A stretch of DNA of 64,000 nt from Pengzhenrongella sicca (GTDB taxonomy: Bacteria > Actinomycetota > Actinomycetes > Actinomycetales > Cellulomonadaceae). Position 1 is the first letter of the stretch. Each line of letters starts with the position of its first letter. The stretch is taken from the NCBI RefSeq assembly GCF_017569225.1, contig NZ_CP071868.1, positions 2,480,001 through 2,544,000 of the forward strand, in the 5' to 3' direction. A program made the translations under genes and the position numbers. Of this stretch, positions 1 through 8,745 are shown piece by piece. Under the pieces are notes generated by a model, which worked only from the letters and a program-made list of their open reading frames with translations, was not told the DNA's origin and did not search any database.

Positions 1-877
1 GGCCTGGCCCCGCACGATCACGCACGCCCTCGGCGAGACGGTCATCGACGAGCAGCCCACGACCATCGTCTCGACCTCCCTCACGCTGACGGGGACGTTG
101 CTCTCGATCGATGCACCCGTCACGGCGAGCGCCGCGAGCACCCCGAGCGGCGAGTCGGGCGACGTCGGCTTCTTCGCGTGGTGGGCCGACGTCGCCCAGG
201 AGCGGGGCGTCGAGGTGCTGTACCCGAACCTCGAGTACGACGAGGAGGCGATCATCGCGGCCGCGCCCGACCTGATCGTGGTCTCGACGACCGGCGCGGA
301 CGCGACGGCCGACCAGTACGACGCGCTCAGCGCGATCGCGCCGACGATCGCGCTCGACTACAGCGCGGCGAGCTGGCAGGACATGGCCGCCCAGCTGGGC
401 GTGGCGACGGGGCTCGAGGAGAACGCCACCGCGACCGTGAGCGCGTTCGACGCCCGCCTCGCCGAGGTGCGCGACGCGATCACGGTGCCCGCCGGCACGA
501 CCAACGCCGTCGTGTTCCGCGGCGACGGCGGCGACACCGCGTTCGCCAAGCCGAACGGCTCGCACGGGCAGCTGCTCGCCTCGCTCGGCTTCGACGTGGT
601 GGGGGCCGACGACGCCCTGGACACGAGCGAGCAGGCTCGCACCGACTTCGCTTTCGTCTCGCTCGAGAACACGGTCGACGCGCTCGCCGGCGAGACCGTC
701 CTGGTGGTCAGCGGCTCCGACACCGAGGTCGAGGCACTCCTCGCCGAGCCGGTGCTCGCGAACGCGCCGGCCGTCGCGGCCGGCCAGGTGTACGCGCTCG
801 GCGACGACTCGTTTCGCATCGACTACTTCAGCGCCAGCCTGATCGTCGATCTCGTCGAGACGCTGTTCGCCGCGTGA
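1..877 (+). CDS. fepB: Ferric-siderophore ABC transporter substrate-binding protein, FepB-like (5' end missing)
   Basis: Extracytoplasmic receptor that would bind a ferric siderophore and hand it to the permease pair encoded next. The frame is open from base 2, so the signal peptide and N-terminus lie upstream of the window; 291 codons are visible. The in-frame ATG at 98 is internal: residues before it (TITHALG...) already belong to the periplasmic-binding fold. FepB-like landmarks are TLTGTLLSIDAPV, PDLIVVSTTGAD, a mid-domain SWQDMAAQLG and a C-terminal VYALGDDSFRIDYFSA. Its TGA overlaps the GTG of the first permease, implying translational coupling. Resemblance to enterobactin-type receptors is recognised by eye; the actual siderophore is unknown. 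Confidence 0.9.
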   Translation, partial: AWPRTITHALGETVIDEQPTTIVSTSLTLTGTLLSIDAPVTASAASTPSGESGDVGFFAWWADVAQERGVEVLYPNLEYDEEAIIAAAPDLIVVSTTGADATADQYDALSAIAPTIALDYSAASWQDMAAQLGVATGLEENATATVSAFDARLAEVRDAITVPAGTTNAVVFRGDGGDTAFAKPNGSHGQLLASLGFDVVGADDALDTSEQARTDFAFVSLENTVDALAGETVLVVSGSDTEVEALLAEPVLANAPAVAAGQVYALGDDSFRIDYFSASLIVDLVETLFAA

Positions 878-1884
878 GCTCGGGCCGGGCGCGCCGCCGG
901 GCGCTCGGGCTCGCCGTCACGCTCGGGTTCCTCGCCGTCCTCCTGCTCGCGAGCCTCGCGGTCGGGTCCCGACCCGTCCCGATCGCCTCCGCGTGGCACG
1001 CGCTCGTGCACTTCGACCCGACGGACGACGGGCAGCTCATCGTGCGCACGCTCCGGCTCCCCCGCACGCTGCTCGGCCTCCTGGTCGGGGCGGCGCTCGG
1101 GGCCGCCGGCGCGCTCATGCAGGCGCTCACGCGGAACCCGCTCGCCGACCCCGGCCTGCTCGGGATCAACGCGGGGGCGGCCGCCGTCGTGGTCGTCGCG
1201 ATCGGGGCGTTCGGGGTGACCGACCCGGCGGCGTACCTCTGGTTCGCGCTGCTCGGCAGCGCCGCGGCCGCGACGGCGGTCTACGGGCTCGGCGGCGCGT
1301 TCCGCCGGGGCGCCAGCCCGGTCCGGCTCGTGCTCGCCGGGGCCGCCGTCGCCGTCGTGCTGGCGGCGTTCACCGGCACGGTCACCGTCAACTACCCCGA
1401 CGTGTTCAACCTCTACCGCTTCTGGGTGGTCGGCAGCCTCCAGGGCCGCGGGTTCGACGTGCTCGCGCCGACCGGCGCGCTCATCGTCGCGGGGCTCGTC
1501 CTCGCGCAGGGCCTGTCGGGCTCGCTCAACGCGCTGGCGCTCGGGGCGGACGCGGGGACGGCGCTCGGGGTCTCGGTGCGCCGCACGTGGCTGCTCAGCG
1601 CCGCCGGCGTCGTCGTCCTCGCGGGCTCGGCCACCGCCGCCGCGGGGCCGATCTCCTTCATCGGCCTCGCGGCCCCGCACGTCGCGCGCCTCGTCGTCGG
1701 CCCCGACCACCGGTGGGTGCTGCCGTACTCCATGCTGCTCGGCGCGGTCGTGCTGCTCGGGGCCGACGTCGCCGGTCGCGTCGTGGCCCTTCCCAGCGAG
1801 GTCCAGACGGGCGTCGTGAGCGCCCTGATCGGCGCCCCGCTGTTCGTCGCCCTCGTGCGCCGGCGCCGGATCGCGACGCTGTGA
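874..1884 (+). CDS. fepD: FecCD-family iron-siderophore permease, first subunit (FepD-like)
   Basis: Integral membrane subunit of the siderophore importer, 336 aa, with about nine or ten hydrophobic segments. The GTG at 874 overlaps the fepB stop (GTGA) and is followed by an Arg-rich cytoplasmic stretch and the first membrane helix (LAVTLGFLAVLLLASLAVG). Family motifs are RLPRTLLGLLVGAALGAAGALMQ, GLLGINAGAA and the C-terminal AAAGPISFIGLAAPHVAR, which forms the coupling region facing the ATPase. The order receptor-permease-permease-ATPase is typical. The much longer open frame starting at 178 is only an open reading frame; the permease begins at 874. Confidence 0.9.
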   Translation: MSSGRARRRALGLAVTLGFLAVLLLASLAVGSRPVPIASAWHALVHFDPTDDGQLIVRTLRLPRTLLGLLVGAALGAAGALMQALTRNPLADPGLLGINAGAAAVVVVAIGAFGVTDPAAYLWFALLGSAAAATAVYGLGGAFRRGASPVRLVLAGAAVAVVLAAFTGTVTVNYPDVFNLYRFWVVGSLQGRGFDVLAPTGALIVAGLVLAQGLSGSLNALALGADAGTALGVSVRRTWLLSAAGVVVLAGSATAAAGPISFIGLAAPHVARLVVGPDHRWVLPYSMLLGAVVLLGADVAGRVVALPSEVQTGVVSALIGAPLFVALVRRRRIATL

Positions 1885-2984
1885 GCGCCGCGACGGGCCG
1901 GACCGCGCACGAGAGCGACCCGCGCCGGACCGCGCCTGAGGACGACCCGCGCCTGCCCGGCCGGGTCTACCGCCGCGGCCGGTGGTCGTGGCGGTGGCGG
2001 CCGCGCTCCGTCGTCGTGTGCGCCGCGCTCGTCGCGCTGACGTGTGCGCTCGGCGTCGTCGCCATGACGCAGGGCACGATCGAGCTCACTGCGGGGGAGG
2101 TGCTCGCCGCGCTGGTGGGCACCGGCGTCGTCGACCAGACGGCCGAGCGCGTCGTGCTCGGCATCCGGCTGCCGCGCCTCGTCACCGGCATCTTCGTCGG
2201 GGCCTGCCTCGGGATGGCCGGCGCGATCTTCCAGTCCATCTCGCGCAACGCGCTCGGCTCGCCGGACATCATCGGCCTGACCGCCGGGTCGGCGACCGGC
2301 GCGATCGTGCAGATCGTGCTGTTCGACGGCGGTCCCCTCGCCGTGGCCGCGTGGGCCGTCGGGGGCGGGCTCGTGTGCTCGGCCGCGGTGTACCTGCTGG
2401 CGATGACGCGCCGGTCCGGCGGCGGCTACCGCCTGATCCTCGTCGGCATCGGGGTCGGCGCCTTCCTGGCGGCGATCAACGCGCTCCTGCTGACCCGGGT
2501 GGGCCTCGACCAGGCGCTCGAGGCCGAGATCTGGCTGCAGGGCTCCCTGGCCGGGCGCCGCTGGGAGCACGCGCTGCCGGTGCTGATCGCGTTCGTGCTG
2601 CTCGCGCCGCCCGCGGCCGCCGCTAGCCGCCGCCTGGACCTGCTCGAGCTCGGCGACGACACCGCGACCCAGCTCGGGGTCCGCGTCGAGCGGTCGCGGC
2701 TCGCGCTGATCGTGATCGGCGTCGGCCTGACCGCACTCGCCACCGCCGCCGCGGGGCCGATCGCCTTCGTCGCGCTCGCCGCACCGCAGCTCGTCCGGCG
2801 CCTGAACCGGGCGCCGGGCGCGCCGCTGCTGTCCGGCGCCGTGATGGGCTCGGCGCTCCTCGTCGGCGCCGACCTCGCCTCGCGGCACCTCCCCTTCGCC
2901 TGGTCGGTCCCCGTGGGACTGGCCACCGGCGTCCTGGGTGGCGTCTACCTGCTCTGGCTCCTCGGCACCACCCGGAAGGTCTAG
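1881..2984 (+). CDS. fepG: FecCD-family iron-siderophore permease, second subunit (FepG-like)
   Basis: Second membrane subunit, expected to form a heterodimer with the preceding permease. 367 aa from a GTG at 1881 that overlaps the previous stop (GTGA). A hydrophilic N-terminal extension of about 40 residues rich in Arg, Asp and Pro precedes the first membrane helix, longer than in the partner subunit. Recognisable motifs are GIRLPRLVTGIFVGACLGMAGAIFQ, IIGLTAGSATGAI and AAAGPIAFVALAAPQLVRRL near the C-terminus, the FecCD coupling region. It ends two bases before the ATPase start. Assignment to FecCD is secure; the FepG label rests on operon position. Confidence 0.9.
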   Translation: MSAATGRTAHESDPRRTAPEDDPRLPGRVYRRGRWSWRWRPRSVVVCAALVALTCALGVVAMTQGTIELTAGEVLAALVGTGVVDQTAERVVLGIRLPRLVTGIFVGACLGMAGAIFQSISRNALGSPDIIGLTAGSATGAIVQIVLFDGGPLAVAAWAVGGGLVCSAAVYLLAMTRRSGGGYRLILVGIGVGAFLAAINALLLTRVGLDQALEAEIWLQGSLAGRRWEHALPVLIAFVLLAPPAAAASRRLDLLELGDDTATQLGVRVERSRLALIVIGVGLTALATAAAGPIAFVALAAPQLVRRLNRAPGAPLLSGAVMGSALLVGADLASRHLPFAWSVPVGLATGVLGGVYLLWLLGTTRKV

Positions 2985-2986
2985 CC

Positions 2987-3859
2987 ATGACGATCACGCC
3001 CGAGGCCGCCACGTGCGCCGAACCACGGCTGCACGCACGAGGCCTGACGCTCGCCTACGGCAACCGGACCGTCAGCGAGGGGCTCGACGTCGAGGTCCCC
3101 GACGGCTCGTTCACCGTGATCGTCGGGCCGAACGCGTGCGGCAAGTCGACGCTGCTGCGTGCGCTCGCGCGGCTCCTGCCCGTCCGCGCGGGCGAGGTGT
3201 TCCTCGACGGCGCGCCGATCGGGTCCCGCCCCGCGAAACAGACGTCTCGGCTGCTCGGACTGCTGCCGCAGTCACCCTTCGCGCCCGACGGGATCACCGT
3301 CGTCGACCTCGTGGCCCGGGGACGGTTCCCGCACCAGCGCTTCCTGCGCCAGTGGTCGGCGGCCGACCAGGACGCGGTCGCCCGGTCGATGCGTGCCACC
3401 GGCACGACGGACCTCGCCGACCGGCTCGTGGACGAGCTGTCCGGCGGCCAGCGCCAGCGGGTCTGGCTCGCGATGGTGCTGGCCCAGGACACGCCGATCC
3501 TCCTGCTCGACGAGCCGACGACGTTTCTCGACCTCGCCCACCAGATGGACGTGCTCAACCTCTGCCGCGAGCTGCACGAGCAGCACGGCCGCACCCTCGT
3601 TGCGGTGCTGCACGACCTGAACCACGCGGCCCGCTACGCGACGCACCTGATCGCGATGCGCGACGGCGACGTCGTCGCGCAGGGCCCGCCGAGCGACGTC
3701 GTGACCGAGATCCTGGTCGAGCAGGTCTTCGGGCTGGCGTGCCGCGTCATCCCCGACCCGGTCACGGGCTCCCCCTGGGTCATCCCCCTCGACCCGCGCC
3801 CCTCCACCCCCTCGCCGAGTGCGACGATGCGGGCTTTGCCAGGTCCGCGCGAGCGCTAG
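2987..3859 (+). CDS. fepC: Iron-siderophore ABC transporter ATP-binding protein (FepC-like)
   Basis: ATPase that drives siderophore import. 290 aa. Walker A GPNACGKST at residues 47-55, signature LSGGQ at 151-155, Walker B ILLLDE at 171-176 and an H-loop in VLHDLNHAARY. The Q-loop (GLLPQSPFAPDGITV) is typical of the FecE/FepC group. ATG at 2987 lies directly after the fepG TAG, so the four genes form one transcription unit. The last 15 or so codons (STPSPSATMRALPGPRER) run into an 18-bp inverted repeat and are probably not part of the ATPase fold. Iron-dependent control by a DtxR/IdeR-type repressor would be expected, but the operon promoter is outside the window. Confidence 0.93.
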   Translation: MTITPEAATCAEPRLHARGLTLAYGNRTVSEGLDVEVPDGSFTVIVGPNACGKSTLLRALARLLPVRAGEVFLDGAPIGSRPAKQTSRLLGLLPQSPFAPDGITVVDLVARGRFPHQRFLRQWSAADQDAVARSMRATGTTDLADRLVDELSGGQRQRVWLAMVLAQDTPILLLDEPTTFLDLAHQMDVLNLCRELHEQHGRTLVAVLHDLNHAARYATHLIAMRDGDVVAQGPPSDVVTEILVEQVFGLACRVIPDPVTGSPWVIPLDPRPSTPSPSATMRALPGPRER

Positions 3860-3880
3860 AGGGTCGCACTCGGCGAGGGG
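3808..3880 (+). terminator. 18-bp perfect inverted repeat over the fepC 3' end
   Basis: CCCCTCGCCGAGTGCGAC at 3808-3825 is repeated exactly in reverse complement at 3863-3880, with 37 bases between the arms. The left arm is inside the last codons of fepC and the right arm begins four bases after its stop. No T-run follows, so if it terminates transcription it does so without the classical U-tract, as is common in high-GC actinobacteria. Confidence 0.45.
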
Positions 3881-3951
3881 TCGGGCGGGTGCACAGCCGG
3901 CCCACGGGCGGCTCACGGCGCGGGCCTGGACCGCGCGCCTAGAACTGGGGC

Positions 3952-4920
3952 ATGCCCCCTCGACGCACGCCCCGCCGCTGGTTCCGACGCACGCCGCTCC
4001 GCACTCCCCGCAGGAGGGTCCGGCGCACGATCATCGCCGGCGCCCTCGCCCTGTCCGTGACCACCGCCGGCGCGTCCGTGTGGGCGCTGGACCGCTTCGT
4101 GGTCGAGCACGTCGAGATCGCCGACGTCAGCGCGTACGAGTCCGAGCAGGCGGCGAGCACGACCACGCAGGAGTCGGGCGCGGCCGTCTCCGCCGACTCG
4201 GACGTCACGATCACGACGGTCACCACCGGCAGCGGCGACGACACCGTGACGTACTACGTGGCGGACATCGTGCTCGGCGACGCCACCGCGCTGCGGTCCG
4301 CGTTCGCGCAGGACTCCTTCGGGGAGAACATCACCGAGAACACGTCCGACATCGCCGCCGACAACGACGCGGTGTTCGCGATCAACGGCGACTACTACGG
4401 CTTCCGGGACACCGGGATCGTGATCCGCAACGGCGTCGTCTACCGCGACGAGGGCGCGCGCGAGGGCCTCGCCTTCTACCGCGACGGCACCGTCGAGGTC
4501 TACGACGAGACGACCACGACCGCGGCGGACCTCGTGGCCGACGGCGTCTGGAACACGCTCTCGTTCGGGCCGGCCCTGCTCAGCGACGGCGAGGTGGTCG
4601 ACGGGATCGACAGCGTCGAGGTCGACACCAACGTCGGCTACCACTCGATCCAGGGCGATCAGCCCCGCACCGCCGTCGGGGTGACCGACGACGGGCACGT
4701 CGTGTTCGTCGTCGTCGACGGCCGCAGCCCCGGCTACAGCAAGGGCGTCACGCTCCCCGAGCTCGCCTCGATCATGCAGGGGCTGGGCTGCACGACGGCG
4801 TACAACATCGACGGCGGCGGGTCGTCGACGATGTACTACGACGGCGAGGTCGTCAACGTCCCGCTCGGGACGGGCACCGAGCGCGGCACCTCCGACATCC
4901 TGTACATCGCGGGCTCCTGA
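3952..4920 (+). CDS. Phosphodiester glycosidase (NAGPA-domain) family protein, membrane-anchored
   Basis: 322 aa. The N-terminus is strongly basic (about 25 residues rich in Arg and Pro) followed by one hydrophobic segment at roughly residues 24-46, so an uncleaved signal anchor with the domain outside the membrane is likely. The rest matches the NAGPA/DUF2233 fold of phosphodiester alpha-GlcNAcase and exopolysaccharide proteins: VFAINGDYYGF, RTAVGVTDDGHVVFVVVDGR and YNIDGGGSSTMYYDG, the last holding the usual active-site Asp and Gly-Gly-Ser. It probably cleaves sugar-phosphate diesters in wall or exopolymer glycans. Its TGA shares a base with the ATG of the next glycosyltransferase, so the two are translationally coupled. 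Substrate unknown. Confidence 0.85.
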   Translation: MPPRRTPRRWFRRTPLRTPRRRVRRTIIAGALALSVTTAGASVWALDRFVVEHVEIADVSAYESEQAASTTTQESGAAVSADSDVTITTVTTGSGDDTVTYYVADIVLGDATALRSAFAQDSFGENITENTSDIAADNDAVFAINGDYYGFRDTGIVIRNGVVYRDEGAREGLAFYRDGTVEVYDETTTTAADLVADGVWNTLSFGPALLSDGEVVDGIDSVEVDTNVGYHSIQGDQPRTAVGVTDDGHVVFVVVDGRSPGYSKGVTLPELASIMQGLGCTTAYNIDGGGSSTMYYDGEVVNVPLGTGTERGTSDILYIAGS

Positions 4921-6086
4921 TGATCGTGCTGATCCCCGCCTACGAGCCCGACGACCGGCTCGTGCGCCTCGTGGAATCGATCCGGCGGGCCGCGCCGCAG
5001 CTGCACGTCGTGGTCGTCGACGACGGCAGCGGCAGCGCGTACACGGAGGTGTTCGCCGCCGCCCGCGCGCGGGGGGCCGCCGTCATCGGGTACGCCGCGA
5101 ACCGCGGCAAGGGCAGCGCGCTGAAGTCCGGCTTCCGCCACGCCGCCCGCGCCTTCCCCGGCGAGGCGGTCGTGTGCGCCGACTGCGACGGCCAGCACGA
5201 CGTCGCGGACATCCTGCGCGTGGCCGGCCGGGTGGAGCCGTCGGGGCGCACCATGGTGCTCGGGTCGCGCCGGTTCACGGGCCGGGTCCCCCCGCGCAGC
5301 CGCCTCGGCAACGCCGCGACCGCCGTCGCGTTCCGGCTGGTCACCCGGGTCCGGCTGCACGACACGCAGACCGGGCTGCGCGCCTACCCCGCCGCGATGC
5401 TGCCGTGGCTGGCGACGGTCGACGGCGATCGCTTCGAGTACGAGCTCAACCTCCTGCTGCACGCCGCCGGCGCCGGCTACGCGGTCGAGGAGGTCGAGAT
5501 CGCGACGATCTACCTCGCCGGCAACGCGTCGTCGCACTTTCGCCCGGTGCTGGACTCGCTGCGGATCTACGCGCCGCTGGCGAAGTTCGCGCTCTCGTCG
5601 GTCGCGGCGTTCGTCGTCGACACCGTCGCCGTCCTCGCCCTCGTCGCGGCCATGGGCTCCGACTCGCTGCTCCCGGCGGTGCTCGGCGCGCGCGCGCTCA
5701 GCGCGAGCGTGAACTTCCTGATCAACCGCGCCCTTGTCTTCGACCGCGACGCGCAGGCGCCCGTCAGGGTCGCGGCCGCGCGCTACTGGGCGCTGGTCGC
5801 GGCCCTGCTGGCCGCGAACTTCGCCCTGCTCACCGCCCTGACCGAGCTGGGGCTTGCGCTCCTGCCGGCCAAGGTGCTGACCGAGGCCGCGCTGTGGGCG
5901 GTGAGCTACCAGGTCCAGCGCCGCGTCGTGTTCGCCGGCGCCGGACCCGCACGGACGGCCGCTCGCGGCCGGCCCGAGTCAGCGCAGGGCGGCGAGCAGG
6001 CTCTCGTCCTCCGGGTCGGCAGCGTTGACCTCGTCGGCGATGTACATGGGCACGTTGGCGAAGATCTTGGCGTCCATCAGCCGTAG
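4920..6086 (+). CDS. Family 2 glycosyltransferase fused to a GtrA-like membrane domain
   Basis: 388 aa. Residues 1 to about 210 are a GT-A fold transferase of the polyprenyl-phosphate sugar type: IPAYEPDD, VVVDDGSGS, NRGKGSALKSGF, CDGQHD (the DxD-like metal site) and LHDTQTGLRAYP. Residues about 220-340 form a four-helix GtrA domain (LAKFALSSVAAFVVDTVAVL ... VNFLINRALVFDRD ... SYQVQRRVVF). Such fusions make or flip a lipid-linked sugar for surface glycans. The ATG at 4920 overlaps the stop of the phosphodiester glycosidase. The last 45 or so residues are low-complexity and overlap the convergent CoA-transferase gene by 108 bp, so the functional protein probably ends near residue 340. Confidence 0.85.
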   Translation: MIVLIPAYEPDDRLVRLVESIRRAAPQLHVVVVDDGSGSAYTEVFAAARARGAAVIGYAANRGKGSALKSGFRHAARAFPGEAVVCADCDGQHDVADILRVAGRVEPSGRTMVLGSRRFTGRVPPRSRLGNAATAVAFRLVTRVRLHDTQTGLRAYPAAMLPWLATVDGDRFEYELNLLLHAAGAGYAVEEVEIATIYLAGNASSHFRPVLDSLRIYAPLAKFALSSVAAFVVDTVAVLALVAAMGSDSLLPAVLGARALSASVNFLINRALVFDRDAQAPVRVAAARYWALVAALLAANFALLTALTELGLALLPAKVLTEAALWAVSYQVQRRVVFAGAGPARTAARGRPESAQGGEQALVLRVGSVDLVGDVHGHVGEDLGVHQP

Positions 6087-7583
6087 GTCCGGCGACACGA
6101 TCGGCGCGAAGCCCATCTGATCGAGCACGTCCCGCTGCAGGTCGATGCCGGGGGCGATCTCGGTCAGCACGACGCCGGCCGGCGTGAGCCGGAAGACGGC
6201 GCGCTCGGTCACGTAGAGCACGGGCTGGTCGACGCTCACGGCGTAGTCGCCCGAGAACGTGATCTGCTCGACCGCGTCGAGGAGCTTGCGGAAGCGCCCC
6301 TCCTGCACGATCGTCACGCGCCCCTCCTGGACCGAGATCTTCAGCCCGCCGGCCGTGAGGGTCCCGCAGAACACGACCTTCTTCGAGTTCTGCGTAATGT
6401 TGATGAAGCCGCCGCAGCCCGCGATCCGCGGGCCGAACTTGCTCACGTTGATGTTGCCGCTGCGGTCCATCTGGGCCAGGCCCAGGAACGCCGCGTCGAC
6501 GCCGCCGCCGTCGTAGAAGTCGAACTGGTACGGGGCGTCCAGGAGCGCCTCGACGTTGGTCGACGCGCCGAAGTTCATGCCGCCGGCGGGGATGCCGCCG
6601 ACTCCCCCCGCCTCGACCGTCAGGGTGATCTCGCCCGCGGTGCCCTCTTCGTTCGCGACGAGCGAGACGCCCTCGGGCATGCCGATCCCGAGGTTGACGA
6701 CGTCGCCGGGCGTGAGCTCCAGCGCAGCGCGGCGCGCGATGATCTTGCGCTCGTCGAGGGCCATCGGGGCGAGCCCGGTCAGGGGCACGCGCACCTCACC
6801 GCTGAACGCGGCGCTGTACGGCTCGACGAACGTCTGCCACTGCTGCTCGGGGGTGACGACGACGACGGCGTCGACCAGGATGCCGGGCACCCGGACCGTG
6901 CGCGGGTCGAGCGAACCGGCGCTGACCAGTCGTTCGACCTGCGCGATGACGATCCCGCCATTGTTCTTCGCGGCCTGCGCCATCGACAGGGTCTCGACGG
7001 TCACGGCTTCCCGCTCCATGCTCAGGTTGCCCTTCTCGTCGGCCGAGGTCGCCCGGATGATCGCGACGTCGACCTTCACCGCGTGGTAGAAGAGGCACTC
7101 CTGGCCGCCGAGCTCGACGACCTCGACGAGGTCCGTCGTCGTCATCGCGTTGAGCTTGCCGCCCTCGACCCGCGGGTCGACGAACGTCTTGAGCCCGACC
7201 TTCGAGACGGTCCCGGGCTTGCCGGCGGCTGAGTCGCGCAGCAGCTGCGTCAGGGTGCCCTGCGGGAAGTTGTAGGCCTCGATCTTGTTCTCGACGGCGA
7301 GCTGACCCAATTTCGGGGCGAGATTCCAGTGGCCGCCGATGACCTTGCGAACGAGGCCCTCATGGCCGAAGTGGTTGGTGCCCTTGGTCTTGCCGTCACC
7401 AACCCCGGCGCAGAACATCAGCGAAAGGTCGCGCGGATGCGCCGTCGCGAGGAACTGGTCCTCGACCGCCGCGGCAATCACCTCGGCGAATGCCGCGCCG
7501 GCAAAACCGGTGACCCCCACGAAGGCTCCGTCGGGAATCAACGCGACGGCCTCGAGGGCAGACAGGACCTTAACCTTGAGCAC
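5979..7583 (-). CDS. Acyl-CoA:acetate/3-ketoacid (propionate) CoA-transferase
   Basis: 534 aa, both halves of a family-I CoA-transferase in one chain, as in propionate CoA-transferase and YdiF. N-terminal half: AVALIPDGAFVGVTGFAGAA, LSLMFCAGVGDGKTKGTNHFG. C-terminal half: TPGDVVNLGIGMPEGV, then LTVEAGGVGGIPAGG, in which Glu324 is the expected catalytic residue forming the glutamyl-CoA intermediate. It moves CoA between short-chain acyl-CoAs and free acids in the cytoplasm. The GTG start at 7583 is chosen because AGGAAGAGG sits just upstream; the long upstream extension of the frame has no family similarity. It is divergent from a GntP-type acid permease, which suggests uptake and activation of a short-chain (hydroxy)acid. 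Confidence 0.9.
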   Translation of the reverse strand: MLKVKVLSALEAVALIPDGAFVGVTGFAGAAFAEVIAAAVEDQFLATAHPRDLSLMFCAGVGDGKTKGTNHFGHEGLVRKVIGGHWNLAPKLGQLAVENKIEAYNFPQGTLTQLLRDSAAGKPGTVSKVGLKTFVDPRVEGGKLNAMTTTDLVEVVELGGQECLFYHAVKVDVAIIRATSADEKGNLSMEREAVTVETLSMAQAAKNNGGIVIAQVERLVSAGSLDPRTVRVPGILVDAVVVVTPEQQWQTFVEPYSAAFSGEVRVPLTGLAPMALDERKIIARRAALELTPGDVVNLGIGMPEGVSLVANEEGTAGEITLTVEAGGVGGIPAGGMNFGASTNVEALLDAPYQFDFYDGGGVDAAFLGLAQMDRSGNINVSKFGPRIAGCGGFINITQNSKKVVFCGTLTAGGLKISVQEGRVTIVQEGRFRKLLDAVEQITFSGDYAVSVDQPVLYVTERAVFRLTPAGVVLTEIAPGIDLQRDVLDQMGFAPIVSPDLRLMDAKIFANVPMYIADEVNAADPEDESLLAALR

Positions 7584-8067
7584 AAATCCTCTTCCTGTAC
7601 GTCTTAAGCGATGGGGGTCTTCGTTGATCTCGATCGATAGATGAGGAATTGCGCGGGCAGGCGGCTGCAACCTGTTTGGCCCCGCATTTTGAAGGTAGCA
7701 CCCGATTTCGGCGTTGACGGGGGACGTCTGGGACCTAGAGCCCGGACGACTTGCGGCCCGCGCGCCGCACCGGGGCACCGCCCGGGCGCCGCAGCGGCGC
7801 GCGATGCCCCGGTGCGCGTCCGCCGAGGGCGGGCCCGCAGACCCCCGCGACCGGCTGGCAGATACCGGCCGCGACCTGCGACTCGAGGCCGCGTCCGCCG
7901 GCTCGGACACCCGCTCCGGCGGCCGGCCGGTGCGCCCGCGCGGGCACGGCGCACGGCGACGAACCACGTCCGGTCTGCCCGCTGCTGGGTGCTGGTGCCG
8001 GGTACGAAACTGCTCGAAACTCGCACAGCGACCCACCCGGAGGCCGGCCCGGGAGCAGGCCCGGCCA

Positions 8068-8081
8068 TGGAAACGCTCCCA
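8068..8081. promoter_or_regulatory. Possible LacI-family operator
   Basis: TGGAAACGCTCCCA is an imperfect 14-bp palindrome centred on CG, resembling actinobacterial LacI/CebR-type sites (ideal TGGGAGCGCTCCCA). Two positions in the left half deviate. It lies about 490 bases before the CoA-transferase start and 665 before the permease start, far for either promoter. Confidence 0.25.
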
Positions 8082-8524
8082 TACCGGCGGCTCCTCGAAC
8101 CGGGCCCGCTCCCGACTCGAGGACGTGTCACCCGGACGGAGCAACGGCCCGGGGGCGCGCCGTCGTCGCCGGCCGCGCGGGCGCCGAGAGACAGCAGGGC
8201 GCCGCGGCCGCGGCGAGCTCGCCCGACTGCCGGGAACCGCCCTTCGGGGCCCGCGACCCGAATGTGAACGGGGGACGAAGGTCCCGCTCGCGGACCGCGC
8301 GCATCCCTAAAACTGGTGCATCGGCGGACGCTGCAGTTTGTCGGAGCAAAGCTCGTGAGGTGCCCACCCGCCCGCAACGGCGATGGTGGGAAAGTAAGAT
8401 CTGGCTGCTACCGTTAATTCTGCCGCCGCCCAGCGGCCGCGTGACGCGGAGCCAGAAGCGACGGCCTCACCGATTCGTTGTTCGACCGACAGCACGAAAG
8501 TCGCTCGACAGCGCACGAGCTTTC

Positions 8525-8539
8525 GCGTGCATTGCACGC
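8525..8539. promoter_or_regulatory. Perfect 15-bp palindrome, candidate operator of the permease promoter
   Basis: GCGTGCATTGCACGC is two perfect 7-bp half-sites around a central T, about 205 bases upstream of the permease start. Size and symmetry suit a dimeric repressor such as a GntR or IclR protein; the regulator is not in the window. Confidence 0.4.
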
Positions 8540-8745
8540 CCGATCGCCTTCGCAGTCTTCCCTGCTGAGCACCTGTTAGACGCTGCTGTCTGCCCGAGCA
8601 CAACTTCGAACTCGCCTCACCTTTACCCGCGACGCGCTCCAAGAAACGGATCCGCGCCTGCCGTCGCGCGCTGTACCGGCACTGCGCTCGCGGTGACGCA
8701 CGTCCTTTTTCAAGCATGACCGAATGTGATGGAGGCGAAACACAC

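Larger units (their letters stand above)
7584..8745. other. 1.16-kb divergent intergenic region without a recognisable gene
   Basis: Lies between the 5' ends of the CoA-transferase and the GntP permease. Open frames on both strands translate to Arg/Pro-rich sequence with no family resemblance. The first 700 bases are extremely G+C-rich; the last 400 are more balanced and look like promoter DNA. It holds two operator-like palindromes, listed separately. A decayed gene or an unknown RNA cannot be excluded. Confidence 0.6.

Noticed and set aside
6259-7089. Plus-strand open frames inside the CoA-transferase gene
   Set aside because: Antisense shadows; the minus-strand protein is complete and well conserved.
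7604-8719. Several open frames on both strands in the CoA-transferase/GntP spacer
   Set aside because: Arg/Pro-rich translations, no ribosome sites, no known domains; treated as non-coding.
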